From: Chloroflexota bacterium
Lineage (GTDB): Bacteria; Chloroflexota; Limnocylindria; Limnocylindrales; CSP1-4
Direction of reading: 5' to 3'
Assembly (NCBI GenBank): GCA_016200745.1
Contig: JACQEF010000019.1
Location: 1 to 5,083, forward strand
DNA length: 5,083 bases
The position numbers and the translations under genes are program-made. Below are positions 1 through 5,083 of this stretch, in pieces. Under the pieces are notes generated by a model. The model did not search any database, was not told the origin of the DNA, and was given only the letters and a program-made list of their open reading frames with translations. Each line of letters opens with the position of its first letter. Positions within the stretch are counted from its first letter, which is position 1.

Positions 1-785
1 ATCGGCGCGACGAGGATTTGCGCGGCCCGCGACCGGCTCAGGGCGCGCAGGGTCGCCCGATGACCCGGGGCGGCGAGCCATAGCCCGCCCGTCCCGACGA
101 TGGCGACGCCGATCGCCAGCCATCCGGCGCGCGACCCGGACAGGATCGCCGCGACCGCCACGACGGCCGCCATGGCGATGGCTCCGACCCTGGCTGCCCG
201 GCCGCCGCCGGCGAGATGCGCGATGGCCGGAGCACCGAGGAGCACACTCGCGGTCAGGACGGCCCCGGGATTGCCCAGGGCCAGGCCTTCGAAGAACGGT
301 CGCAACGGCGGGGCGGTCAACCGCCCGACAAGGCCCCACCAAGCGATCCAGCGAGCCACGACGACCGCGACATACGCGAGCGCGACGACGACCGTGGCGA
401 CGGCGGCGAGGCCGACCATCCTTGGGCGGAAGAAGTCCGACGCCATGAGGCGCTGGAGAACCAGGTAGAGGGCGGCAAGAAGGATCGCGAGCGCCAGGTA
501 CTCCACGCTGAGTCGCGGATAGCGTGAGGCGGCGCTGCTGATCAGGAAGGCCGCCGCTGCCCCCAGGAACGCCGCCGACAGGGCGGTCCGTGGTCGCCAC
601 GCCGGCGAGCGGACCGCGACCACGACCCAGATGGCGACCACGGCGAAGGCGGGAATGAGCGCCCAGACCCGGAACTCGGCGTAGTACGTCGGCGGGAATG
701 TCCCACCCCAGAACAGGCAGTAGGCGGCGAGGACCGCCACGAACGGCCAGGCGATCAGTCGCCCCTGGATTCGCTGGCCCGGCAT
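1..785 (-). CDS. O-antigen ligase/polymerase-like membrane protein, N-terminal part (runs off the window)
   Basis: This is an open frame of 261 codons read leftward from an ATG at 785, with no stop before the window edge, so the C-terminus is missing. The protein is strongly hydrophobic, with about seven visible membrane segments near residues 12-26, 40-58, 68-85, 94-112, 122-149, 174-192 and 200-238. The family clue is GNPGAVLTASVLL at 171-183 followed by a helix holding SGSRAGWLA at 216-224. This matches the asparagine-containing helix and the G-S-R-x-x-W signature of the Wzy/WaaL O-antigen ligase superfamily (PF04932). Such proteins polymerise lipid-linked glycan repeats or transfer them to an acceptor at the outer membrane face. 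The large periplasmic loop that carries the catalytic residues would lie beyond the edge, so ligase and polymerase cannot be told apart. The start is well fixed: an in-frame TGA lies nine codons upstream and there is no other start between. No Shine-Dalgarno sequence is seen, but TACCAT lies 7 nt upstream. Confidence 0.8.
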   Translation of the reverse strand, partial: MPGQRIQGRLIAWPFVAVLAAYCLFWGGTFPPTYYAEFRVWALIPAFAVVAIWVVVAVRSPAWRPRTALSAAFLGAAAAFLISSAASRYPRLSVEYLALAILLAALYLVLQRLMASDFFRPRMVGLAAVATVVVALAYVAVVVARWIAWWGLVGRLTAPPLRPFFEGLALGNPGAVLTASVLLGAPAIAHLAGGGRAARVGAIAMAAVVAVAAILSGSRAGWLAIGVAIVGTGGLWLAAPGHRATLRALSRSRAAQILVAP

Positions 786-792
786 CCAGGCG

Positions 793-798
793 ATGGTA
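793..798 (-). promoter_or_regulatory. Candidate -10 box TACCAT for a leaderless transcript of the O-antigen ligase-like gene
   Basis: On the minus strand the hexamer TACCAT is followed by exactly 7 nt and then the ATG at 785. A TANNNT -10 element at this distance would place the transcription start at or next to the A of the start codon. That fits the lack of a ribosome binding site. No clear -35 box is visible. This is a pattern call only, but the same layout recurs at two other starts in the window. Confidence 0.4.
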
Positions 799-828
799 CG
801 CGAGTGGATTCAGCGCCGACAGCGCCCC

Positions 829-834
829 TACCAT
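829..834 (+). promoter_or_regulatory. Candidate -10 box TACCAT for the PIG-V-like gene, divergent from its mirror copy
   Basis: TACCAT on the plus strand is the same hexamer as the one at 793-798 on the opposite strand, 30 bp away, so the two form divergent candidate -10 boxes. The expected transcription start is near 841-842. That would leave about 23 nt of leader before the GGAGGG at 865-870 and the ATG at 874. No convincing -35 box was found. Confidence 0.35.
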
Positions 835-864
835 GGCGGCGTCCGATCTTGGAGACCTTGGAAT

Positions 865-870
865 GGAGGG
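865..870 (+). promoter_or_regulatory. Shine-Dalgarno sequence GGAGGG upstream of the ATG at 874
   Basis: GGAGGG is the strongest ribosome binding site on the plus strand near the PIG-V-like gene. It sits 3-4 nt before the ATG at 874, which opens a 12-codon frame. It abuts the GTG at 870, which is in the main frame, so it is too close to serve that codon well. It is therefore the key evidence that translation begins in the short frame and reaches the main frame by coupling, slippage or an uncorrected frameshift. Confidence 0.5.
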
Positions 871-873
871 TGC

Positions 874-909
874 ATGAGCGACGGCCGCCGGCAGGCGTGG
901 TGGGCGTGA
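874..909 (+). CDS. Short 11-residue leader frame, or the frameshifted true N-terminus of the PIG-V-like gene
   Basis: The frame opens with ATG after GGAGGG, encodes MSDGRRQAWWA, and stops at a TGA (907-909) that overlaps the GTG at 906 of the main frame as GTGA. Every codon after the ATG ends in G or C until the stop, as in the real genes here. By contrast, the upstream part of the main frame (804-870) contains TCA, ACA, CTA, CCA, AGG and two TTG codons and looks non-coding. There are two readings. One is a translationally coupled leader peptide. The other is a single missing base: with one extra G in the GGG run at 902-904 the frame would run on as ...QAWWGVTRDRWWLAPL, giving a normal N-terminus. 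I favour the second slightly. It is unlikely to be an independent gene. Confidence 0.35.
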   Translation: MSDGRRQAWWA

Positions 910-1994
910 CCCGGGACCGCTGGTGGTTGGCTCCGCTGCTTATCGCGGTGCTGTCGCGGGCGCTCGGGTCGCTGCTCGTCTTCGCCATCGGCAATTCGAC
1001 ATGGCCGTTGTTCGACAGCCCGCCAGCGCTTGGACCCGCGACGATGTGGGACGGCGCCTGGTTCCTCGAGATCGCTCGGTTCGGATACCACGCGGCGCCC
1101 GTCGCGCAGGGACCCGCCGGCGCCTTCTACGACTTCGCGTTCTGGCCGGTCTGGCCGGCCATCCTCGGGAGTGCCTTGCGCATCCTCCCGATCTCCCCCG
1201 ACCTGCTGGCCGCCCTGCTCGCCAACTCGGTCTCGATCGCCGCGATCGTGCTCTGGGCGCGCGTCCTCGAACGAGCCTTCGATCGCTCGACGGCTCGCTA
1301 CGCAGTCGCGTTCATGGCCTTCTCACCGTCTGCGTTCGTCCTGTCGATGGGTTACTCGGAGCCGCTGTTCCTCCTTATCGGCGCGCTCTTCTTCCTGCGC
1401 TCGGAGGGAGCTCCTGCTCGCCCGCTGCTGGCTGCCGTCGCCCAGGCGACTCGGCTGACCGGGATCGCCCTGGGGGCGACGGCCCTGCCGGCGCTGTGGC
1501 GGAGTCGCGGTCGGGACGTGATGGCCTGGATTACGCTGGCCGCTCCGATCGCGGTGTTCGTGGCGTGGTGGATCGTCATCGCCGCCCTCACGGGCGAAGC
1601 CGGTGGGTACCTGAAGGGCTCGCCCGGGTGGATCGCGAGCACTCGTGCGACCAGCGGGCTCTTCTCCCTGCTGATCGCCTTCGACCTCGGCGGCGTCTGG
1701 CTCCTTCCGATCGTGATCTCGGCGGCATTCGCCATCGCCATGGCGGCAGGCACCGTGATCCTCGCCCGTCAGCGGCATTGGGAATTCGCCTGCTACGCGG
1801 CGGTCGCCGTCCTCCCGTCACTCGCCCTCGCGAGCTGGGAATGGATGCCGCGCCACCTGATCGTTGCCGTCCCGGCGTTCGCCGGGCTCATGGCCGTCAT
1901 TCCGGCCCGCCGGCGGCAGGAACTGTTGCTGGTGTCGATCGGCGCGGAGGTGACGTACGCCCTTTTCGTCCTGGGCGGGCATTTCGCGCCGTGA
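906..1994 (+). CDS. PIG-V/Gpi18-like GT-C family mannosyltransferase (integral membrane)
   Basis: This is a polytopic membrane protein of 362 residues from the GTG at 906. It resembles the PIG-V/Gpi18 family (PF04188, COG5542), whose members transfer mannose from a polyprenyl-phosphate donor at the outer or luminal membrane face. Visible signatures are WDGAWFLEIARFGYH at 48-62, with the conserved first-loop Asp, then AFWPVWP at 78-84, GYSEPLFLL at 149-157, ATRLTGIALG at 181-190, and RHLIVAVPAFAGL at 316-328 near the end. About nine or ten hydrophobic stretches span 8-28, 84-120, 131-163, 205-228, 251-286 and 296-356. The frame stays open back to a GTG at 804, but codon use from 804 to 870 looks non-coding. 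GTG 906 overlaps the TGA of a short, well-initiated frame; GTG 897 and 900 are alternatives. The GT2 gene follows 34 bp downstream on the same strand, so the two may share a transcript. Mannose as the sugar is inferred from the eukaryotic family only. Confidence 0.8.
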   Translation: MTRDRWWLAPLLIAVLSRALGSLLVFAIGNSTWPLFDSPPALGPATMWDGAWFLEIARFGYHAAPVAQGPAGAFYDFAFWPVWPAILGSALRILPISPDLLAALLANSVSIAAIVLWARVLERAFDRSTARYAVAFMAFSPSAFVLSMGYSEPLFLLIGALFFLRSEGAPARPLLAAVAQATRLTGIALGATALPALWRSRGRDVMAWITLAAPIAVFVAWWIVIAALTGEAGGYLKGSPGWIASTRATSGLFSLLIAFDLGGVWLLPIVISAAFAIAMAAGTVILARQRHWEFACYAAVAVLPSLALASWEWMPRHLIVAVPAFAGLMAVIPARRRQELLLVSIGAEVTYALFVLGGHFAP

Positions 1995-2014
1995 TCCGCG
2001 GCTCATCGACCGCG

Positions 2015-2020
2015 TAGACT
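2015..2020 (+). promoter_or_regulatory. Candidate -10 box TAGACT for a leaderless transcript of the GT2 gene
   Basis: TAGACT lies in the 34-bp gap after the PIG-V-like gene and ends 8 nt before the ATG at 2029. No Shine-Dalgarno sequence lies before that ATG; the spacer is GCGGCGCC. The spacing fits a transcript starting at or next to the ATG. The GT2 gene might therefore have its own promoter as well as read-through from upstream. Confidence 0.4.
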
Positions 2021-2028
2021 GCGGCGCC

Positions 2029-2781
2029 ATGAGCCTCGCCATCGTCCTGCCCGCCTACAACGAAGCCGAGCGCATCGGCCCGGCGTTGGACGAGCTGTTC
2101 ACCTACCTGGTCTCCTCGGAGGCCGCGGGGTTGCCGCGCCCGATCGATGTGCTGGTGGTGGATGACGGCAGCACGGATGCGACCGCGGCGCTCGTCGCCG
2201 TTCGACCTGAGGCTGCCGGCGCGATCGAGGGTGTCAGCCTGCGCGTCCATTCGGTCCCGCATGGCGGGAAGGGCGCGGCCGTGCGCGCCGGCGTGCTCGC
2301 CTCCGACGCGGACATGGTCGTTTTCACGGACGCGGACATGGCCACGCCGCCCGACCAGCTACCCAAGCTGGTCCGTGCGCTCGCCGACCACGATGTGGCG
2401 CTTGGGTCGCGGATCCAGCCGGACGGCTCCGACATGCGCGCGACGCAGCCTGCGTACCGACGGGTGCTTGGCAAGGCGTTCCATCTCCTGGCGTCGGTCT
2501 GGGTGGTCGGTCCGGTGCAGGACACCCAGTGCGGGTTCAAGGGATTCACCGGGACCGCCGCGCACGATCTCTTCGCCCGGCAGCGGATCCTCAGCATCGT
2601 CTTCGACGTTGAGTTGATCTACCTGGCGCGCCATCGCGGGTACCGGATTGCCGTCGTGCCGATCCGTTGGCTCGACAAGCGCGGGTCGCGCATGGCCGCC
2701 CGACCCAGGTTGGCGGTCAGGGTTGCCTGGGATCTCCTGCGGATCCCGCTGATCGATCGCGGGACACGCCGGGCCCGCTGA
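2029..2781 (+). CDS. GT2 glycosyltransferase, dolichyl/polyprenyl-phosphate glucose or mannose synthase type
   Basis: This 250-residue protein has the GT-A fold motifs of glycosyltransferase family 2 in order: VLPAYNEAERI at 6-16 (nucleotide binding), VVDDGSTD at 43-50, HGGKGAAVRAG at 78-88, the metal-binding TDADMATPP at 100-108, ALGSR at 124-128, QDTQCGFKGF at 164-173, and FDVELIYLARHRGY at 192-205. The QDTQCGFK block with D-x-E about 22 residues later is typical of ALG5/DPM1-like enzymes. These transfer glucose or mannose from a nucleotide sugar to dolichyl or undecaprenyl phosphate at the cytoplasmic face. The C-terminus has no membrane helices, so it is probably a soluble or peripheral enzyme, as ALG5/DPM1 catalytic domains can be. 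The ATG at 2029 begins right at the first beta strand and lacks a ribosome binding site. Its likely role here is to make lipid-linked sugar for the neighbouring GT-C enzymes. The last 65 bp overlap the converging GT87-like gene. The sugar specificity cannot be read from sequence. Confidence 0.9.
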   Translation: MSLAIVLPAYNEAERIGPALDELFTYLVSSEAAGLPRPIDVLVVDDGSTDATAALVAVRPEAAGAIEGVSLRVHSVPHGGKGAAVRAGVLASDADMVVFTDADMATPPDQLPKLVRALADHDVALGSRIQPDGSDMRATQPAYRRVLGKAFHLLASVWVVGPVQDTQCGFKGFTGTAAHDLFARQRILSIVFDVELIYLARHRGYRIAVVPIRWLDKRGSRMAARPRLAVRVAWDLLRIPLIDRGTRRAR

Positions 2782-3820
2782 GGTAAGGCTGGCTCCGGAT
2801 TCCCACGTCGCGCGCCGGCCAGGATTCGGCGGGAAGGAACGCCACGAGCACCAGGAGGAGCCCCACCCAGAGCTGGAACGCCAGCACCAGGAGAACGGGC
2901 GCGGTGATTGCCAGCGCAAGGGTGGCCCGGGGGGAGGCACGGGTGATCGCGGGCGCTGCCGCCGGGAGGAGACCCGCGGCATAGATGAGGGTGTACGGGG
3001 CGAGCAGCAACCCCACGCAGATGGCGGCGATGAGGCCCGGCCAGTAGCCGCGTCGGAGCGCCAGTAAGCCCGCCGCCATGGATGCGACCGCGCCGGTCAG
3101 GGCAATGGCGAGCGGCAACGACCAGAGCGCGAGGTTGATGACCGGGCCGCTCGTGAGGTACGCCGGTGTGCGTAGCACCGAGACCCAGGTGGCCCAGGGA
3201 TCCGGGCCTGTCAGGGCAAGGCCGGCAACGAGGGCCAGGGCCGCCGTCAGGACGGCGCCGACCAGGGCCCGGCGATGCACCAGGGCGAGCCACACCAGGA
3301 CAGGGATGAGCTGGGGCTTGGGGGCGGTCGCCAGGATGAGGCCCAGCGGGATGCCCGTCACGAGTCGATCCGGCGTCCAGGCAATGGCGACGATCGCGAC
3401 CAGCACGATGACGGTGACGTTGCCCAGCTCGAGGTCGTACAGGATCGGGAGGAAGCCGATGACGGCCGCCCCGGCCAGGACCCGATTGGTTCGATCGAGG
3501 CCACGGGTGGCAATTGCGACCCCGCCTGCCAGGAGTGCGACCTTGACAACGAGCCACAGGATGACGACGACATCCGTGGGCAGGGCCAGGGCTGGCACCG
3601 TCAGTGCCGCAGCCAGTGGGGAGTACAGGTAGTCGGGGGTGGTCCCGAAGGCGCCGTTCTGGAGTGCGATCGCCGCGTCGAGGTTCCGGTGGATATCCGC
3701 TGCCCAGACCTTCTCGGCCGCGCGGATGATCGCGAATGTGCCGATCAGCACGGACAGGAACGCCAGCCCGAAAAGGGCCGGGCGACCGGCGATGGTCCAG
3801 CGCCCGTACGCGATCGTCAC
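2717..3820 (-). CDS. GT87-like (DUF2029) GT-C membrane glycosyltransferase
   Basis: This 367-residue polytopic protein starts at the GTG at 3820, chosen because it overlaps the TGA of the upstream gene as GTGA, a usual sign of translational coupling. A GTG at 3850 in the same frame is an alternative that adds ten residues. GT87 features (PF09594; family includes mycobacterial polyprenyl-phosphate mannose-dependent mannosyltransferases) are an acidic first-loop segment AADIHRNLDAAI at 40-51, DYLYSPLAAALTVP at 63-76, YDLELGNVTVIVL at 128-140 and ATAPKPQLIPVLVW at 164-177. Roughly ten hydrophobic stretches run from 15-32 to 301-330. The expected role is transfer of a sugar from a polyprenyl-phosphate carrier on the outer membrane face; acceptor unknown. 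The tail after about residue 335 is not hydrophobic, is rich in Ser, Gly, Arg and Pro, and runs antisense into the GT2 gene, so it looks like a non-conserved extension. It forms a two-gene unit with the gene upstream. Confidence 0.78.
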   Translation of the reverse strand: MTIAYGRWTIAGRPALFGLAFLSVLIGTFAIIRAAEKVWAADIHRNLDAAIALQNGAFGTTPDYLYSPLAAALTVPALALPTDVVVILWLVVKVALLAGGVAIATRGLDRTNRVLAGAAVIGFLPILYDLELGNVTVIVLVAIVAIAWTPDRLVTGIPLGLILATAPKPQLIPVLVWLALVHRRALVGAVLTAALALVAGLALTGPDPWATWVSVLRTPAYLTSGPVINLALWSLPLAIALTGAVASMAAGLLALRRGYWPGLIAAICVGLLLAPYTLIYAAGLLPAAAPAITRASPRATLALAITAPVLLVLAFQLWVGLLLVLVAFLPAESWPARDVGIRSQPYLSGPGVSRDRSAGSAGDPRQP

Positions 3821-4695
3821 GCCGCGGTCGCCGACGGCGAGGTGCCCCACCCGACCCCGTCACGAAGGCGGATCGTCGCCAGCAGGATCACCCAGGAATT
3901 CAGGATGATGTTCGGCTGGGCGAGCCAGACGGCGATCGGAACCAGCCACGGACGCCCGGTCAATGCTCCGAACGCCACGAGGACGACCGCCGCGGCGAAG
4001 CGCATCAGCAGCTGGTCGTTCTCGTTGCGTGAGGCCGACAGGAACGCGACCCAATCCATCCATGCCGACGGACTGAGCACGAAGGAGACAGCCACGATCA
4101 GGGCGAGTGACGCGGCGAACACGGCCACCGCGTGCCACTCCCGGCGAACCACGAACCACAGCACGCCGACACCGAGAGAGAGCTTCGTCAGCACCGGCAA
4201 CGCCCAGAGCGACGGCGCCCGGAAGCTCAGGACGATGGCCGCCGCCAGCAGGTAGTTCACATTCCCGACGCCGAGTTCGTAGATGATCGGCAGCGACAGG
4301 ATCGGGAGCACCCAGGGCCAGGGGCGCACAAGCCACCACAGGATCGCCAACGACACGGCGAGCCACAGTCCGTAGAAGACCTCGAACGGCAGCGCTCCAA
4401 ACGGTGCGAGCGCCTGCGCGAACGCCGGGGAGTACAGGTAGGACGAGATCCCGCCCACAGACGACTCCAGGTATGGGTGCGCGAGGTCGACCCGCCAGTA
4501 CGCCCGCGCGTCGATGCCCAGGAACGACCAGGGCTGGATGTCCTGGACGAAGAAGTAGTACGCGGCCCGCGCCAGGCCGGCGATGATCAACCCGTCTCGC
4601 ACGGGTCGCGCGAAGCGCGCCAGCGCGAGGCCGATCCGTGCGAGCGCGTCGTCGGTCGTGCGAAGGGCTGTCGTCATTGGCGTCGCGAACCTCAT
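3817..4695 (-). CDS. Compact GT87-like (DUF2029) GT-C membrane glycosyltransferase
   Basis: This 292-residue polytopic protein is read from the ATG at 4695, which has GAGG 9 nt upstream and a TACACT box about 26 nt upstream. The next ATG, at 4677, is possible. The frame stays open to 4902, but that stretch is Arg/Pro/Thr-rich, overlaps the divergent gene, and has no membrane character. GT87-like features are the first-loop LGIDARAYWRVD at 59-70, SSYLYSPAFAQALAPFGALP at 84-103, YELGVGNVNYLLAAAIVL at 139-156, LPVLTKLSLGVGVLWF at 166-181, and AQPNIILNSWVILLA at 259-273. The layout matches the downstream paralogue block by block (acidic first loop, YLYSP, LG-x-GN, then a lysine helix), which supports a common fold. 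It is shorter than the roughly 400 residues usual for the family and seems to lack the last membrane segments. Its stop overlaps the next gene's GTG by 4 bp. The acceptor and sugar are unknown. Confidence 0.77.
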   Translation of the reverse strand: MRFATPMTTALRTTDDALARIGLALARFARPVRDGLIIAGLARAAYYFFVQDIQPWSFLGIDARAYWRVDLAHPYLESSVGGISSYLYSPAFAQALAPFGALPFEVFYGLWLAVSLAILWWLVRPWPWVLPILSLPIIYELGVGNVNYLLAAAIVLSFRAPSLWALPVLTKLSLGVGVLWFVVRREWHAVAVFAASLALIVAVSFVLSPSAWMDWVAFLSASRNENDQLLMRFAAAVVLVAFGALTGRPWLVPIAVWLAQPNIILNSWVILLATIRLRDGVGWGTSPSATAA

Positions 4696-4721
4696 CACCT
4701 GGGACCTCAGGGTCCGCGGGG

Positions 4722-4727
4722 AGTGTA
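4722..4727 (-). promoter_or_regulatory. Candidate -10 box TACACT for the two-gene GT87-like unit
   Basis: On the minus strand TACACT lies 26 nt before the ATG at 4695. It predicts a transcription start near 4715 and a leader of about 20 nt containing the GAGG at 4705-4708 as ribosome binding site. A weak TTCCGG lies 16 nt upstream as a possible -35 box. It is divergent from the TACTGT at 4762-4767, 34 bp away. Confidence 0.35.
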
Positions 4728-4761
4728 CGGTTGCGCCACCTCGCCGGAAGGGGGACGGAGG

Positions 4762-4767
4762 TACTGT
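4762..4767 (+). promoter_or_regulatory. Candidate -10 box TACTGT for the right-hand GT87-like gene
   Basis: TACTGT ends 7 nt before the ATG at 4775, the same spacing as at the O-antigen ligase-like gene. A GGAGG at 4757-4761 sits just upstream of the box, 13 nt from the ATG, which is long for a ribosome binding site. If the promoter is real, that GGAGG would not be in the transcript. The two readings exclude each other. Confidence 0.38.
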
Positions 4768-4774
4768 CGGCTTC

Positions 4775-5083
4775 ATGCCAGCACGCATGCGCCTCTGGTG
4801 GTTCGCCGCGGTCGTCTTCGTCGCCGTCTTCGGCCTTGGCAACCTCGCAATCTGGATCGGGGAGTCCATCCGAGGACCGAGCTGGTGGGCGATCGACTTC
4901 ACGATCTACGGCGCTGCCCAGCGGGCGATCGATGGAGCCGCCCTCTACGCGGACCCGATGTACGTCTATGCACCGGCCGGGGCGCTGCTGGGCCTCCCGT
5001 TCCTGATCCTGGATCGCTTCTCGTCGTCCCTGGTCCTGGCGGCCGGCAAGATCCTGGTCACCGCCGGCTGCGTCCTCTGGCTC
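4775..5083 (+). CDS. GT87-like (DUF2029) GT-C membrane glycosyltransferase, N-terminal part (runs off the window)
   Basis: The first 103 codons are present from the ATG at 4775, and the frame is open at the right edge. The order is a first membrane helix near residues 8-28 (WWFAAVVFVAVFGLGNLAIW), a loop with AIDFTIYGAAQRAIDGAALY at 39-58, then DPMYVYAPAGALLGLPFLIL at 60-79 and a further hydrophobic stretch to the edge. An Asp-Phe pair, a Tyr four residues on, a Gly-x-x-Leu-Tyr, then Y-V-Y-A-P-A and a Pro-ended helix is the standard N-terminus of GT87 (PF09594) proteins. In that family the first-loop Asp is thought to be catalytic. The upstream divergent gene has the same fold, so the locus holds three related transferases. 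An ATG four codons in (4787) is the only other near start. Function beyond a polyprenyl-phosphate sugar-dependent transferase cannot be judged from this fragment. Confidence 0.75.
   Translation, partial: MPARMRLWWFAAVVFVAVFGLGNLAIWIGESIRGPSWWAIDFTIYGAAQRAIDGAALYADPMYVYAPAGALLGLPFLILDRFSSSLVLAAGKILVTAGCVLWL

Noticed and set aside
100..527. Two overlapping plus-strand frames of about 100-120 codons opposite the O-antigen ligase-like gene.
   Set aside because: They are low-complexity Arg/Ala/Thr- or Asp/Arg-rich shadows of a well-supported minus-strand membrane protein.
804..905. Extended start of the PIG-V-like gene at the GTG at 804.
   Set aside because: Codons from 804 to 870 include many that are rare in this window (TCA, ACA, CTA, CCA, AGG, TTG), no ribosome binding site precedes 804, and the start would sit only 18 bp from the divergent gene.
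1996..2014. Possible hairpin (CGCGG...CCGCG) after the PIG-V-like gene as a terminator.
   Set aside because: The stem is only five pairs with an 8-nt loop and no T-run follows. It lies where a promoter for the next gene is more likely.
923..2017. A 364-codon plus-strand frame overlapping the PIG-V-like gene.
   Set aside because: The product is Arg/Gly/Ala-rich with no membrane or domain pattern, as expected of an out-of-frame shadow in GC-rich DNA. The overlapping frame has clear PIG-V motifs and GC-ending codons.
2619..3863. A 414-codon minus-strand frame covering the downstream GT87-like gene.
   Set aside because: It is very rich in Pro, Gly and Arg, with no recognisable motif. The alternative frame holds regular membrane helices and the GT87 blocks.
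3275..4255. A 326-codon plus-strand frame antisense to both GT87-like genes.
   Set aside because: Its composition is dominated by Asp, Arg, Gly and Gln, no domain is recognisable, and it spans the junction of two well-supported opposite-strand genes.
4696..4902. N-terminal extension of the compact GT87-like gene up to an ATG at 4902.
   Set aside because: The extra 69 residues are basic and Pro/Thr-rich, overlap the start of the divergent GT87-like gene, and lie upstream of a better start with GAGG at 4705-4708.

Overview
The window is a GC-rich bacterial segment, and almost all of it is coding. It holds six genes, two of them cut by the window edges, and all six look like enzymes of cell-surface glycan assembly. 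Codons end overwhelmingly in G or C, intergenic gaps are short, and several starts fit a leaderless-transcript pattern. These traits suit a high-GC lineage such as Chloroflexota or Actinomycetota. No gene here fixes the taxon, so that placement is a low-confidence inference.

Layout: (1) complement(<1..785) is the N-terminal part of an O-antigen ligase/polymerase-like membrane protein. (2) 906..1994 (+) is a PIG-V/Gpi18-like GT-C mannosyltransferase. Its start is uncertain because a 12-codon frame with a good ribosome binding site precedes it. (3) 2029..2781 (+) is a GT2 enzyme of the dolichyl-phosphate glucose/mannose synthase type. (4) complement(2717..3820) and (5) complement(3817..4695) are two GT87-like (DUF2029) GT-C transferases joined by a 4-bp GTGA overlap. 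(6) 4775..>5083 (+) is the N-terminus of a third GT87-like protein. Genes 3 and 4 converge and overlap by 65 bp. Genes 1/2 and 5/6 are divergent pairs with back-to-back candidate promoters.

How the genes may work together (inference): the GT2 enzyme would make a polyprenyl-phosphate sugar at the cytoplasmic face. The multi-pass GT-C enzymes (PIG-V-like and GT87-like) would use such lipid-linked donors on the outer face. The O-antigen ligase-like protein would polymerise or transfer the finished glycan. No flippase, nucleotide-sugar enzyme or acceptor protein is visible, so the product cannot be named.

I found no tRNA, rRNA, CRISPR array, insertion sequence, phage gene or convincing intrinsic terminator. 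I see no clearly novel system. The points most worth a second look are the recurring TANNNT-N7/8-ATG arrangement at gene starts, the likely frameshift or coupled leader at the PIG-V-like start, and the convergent 3' overlap.
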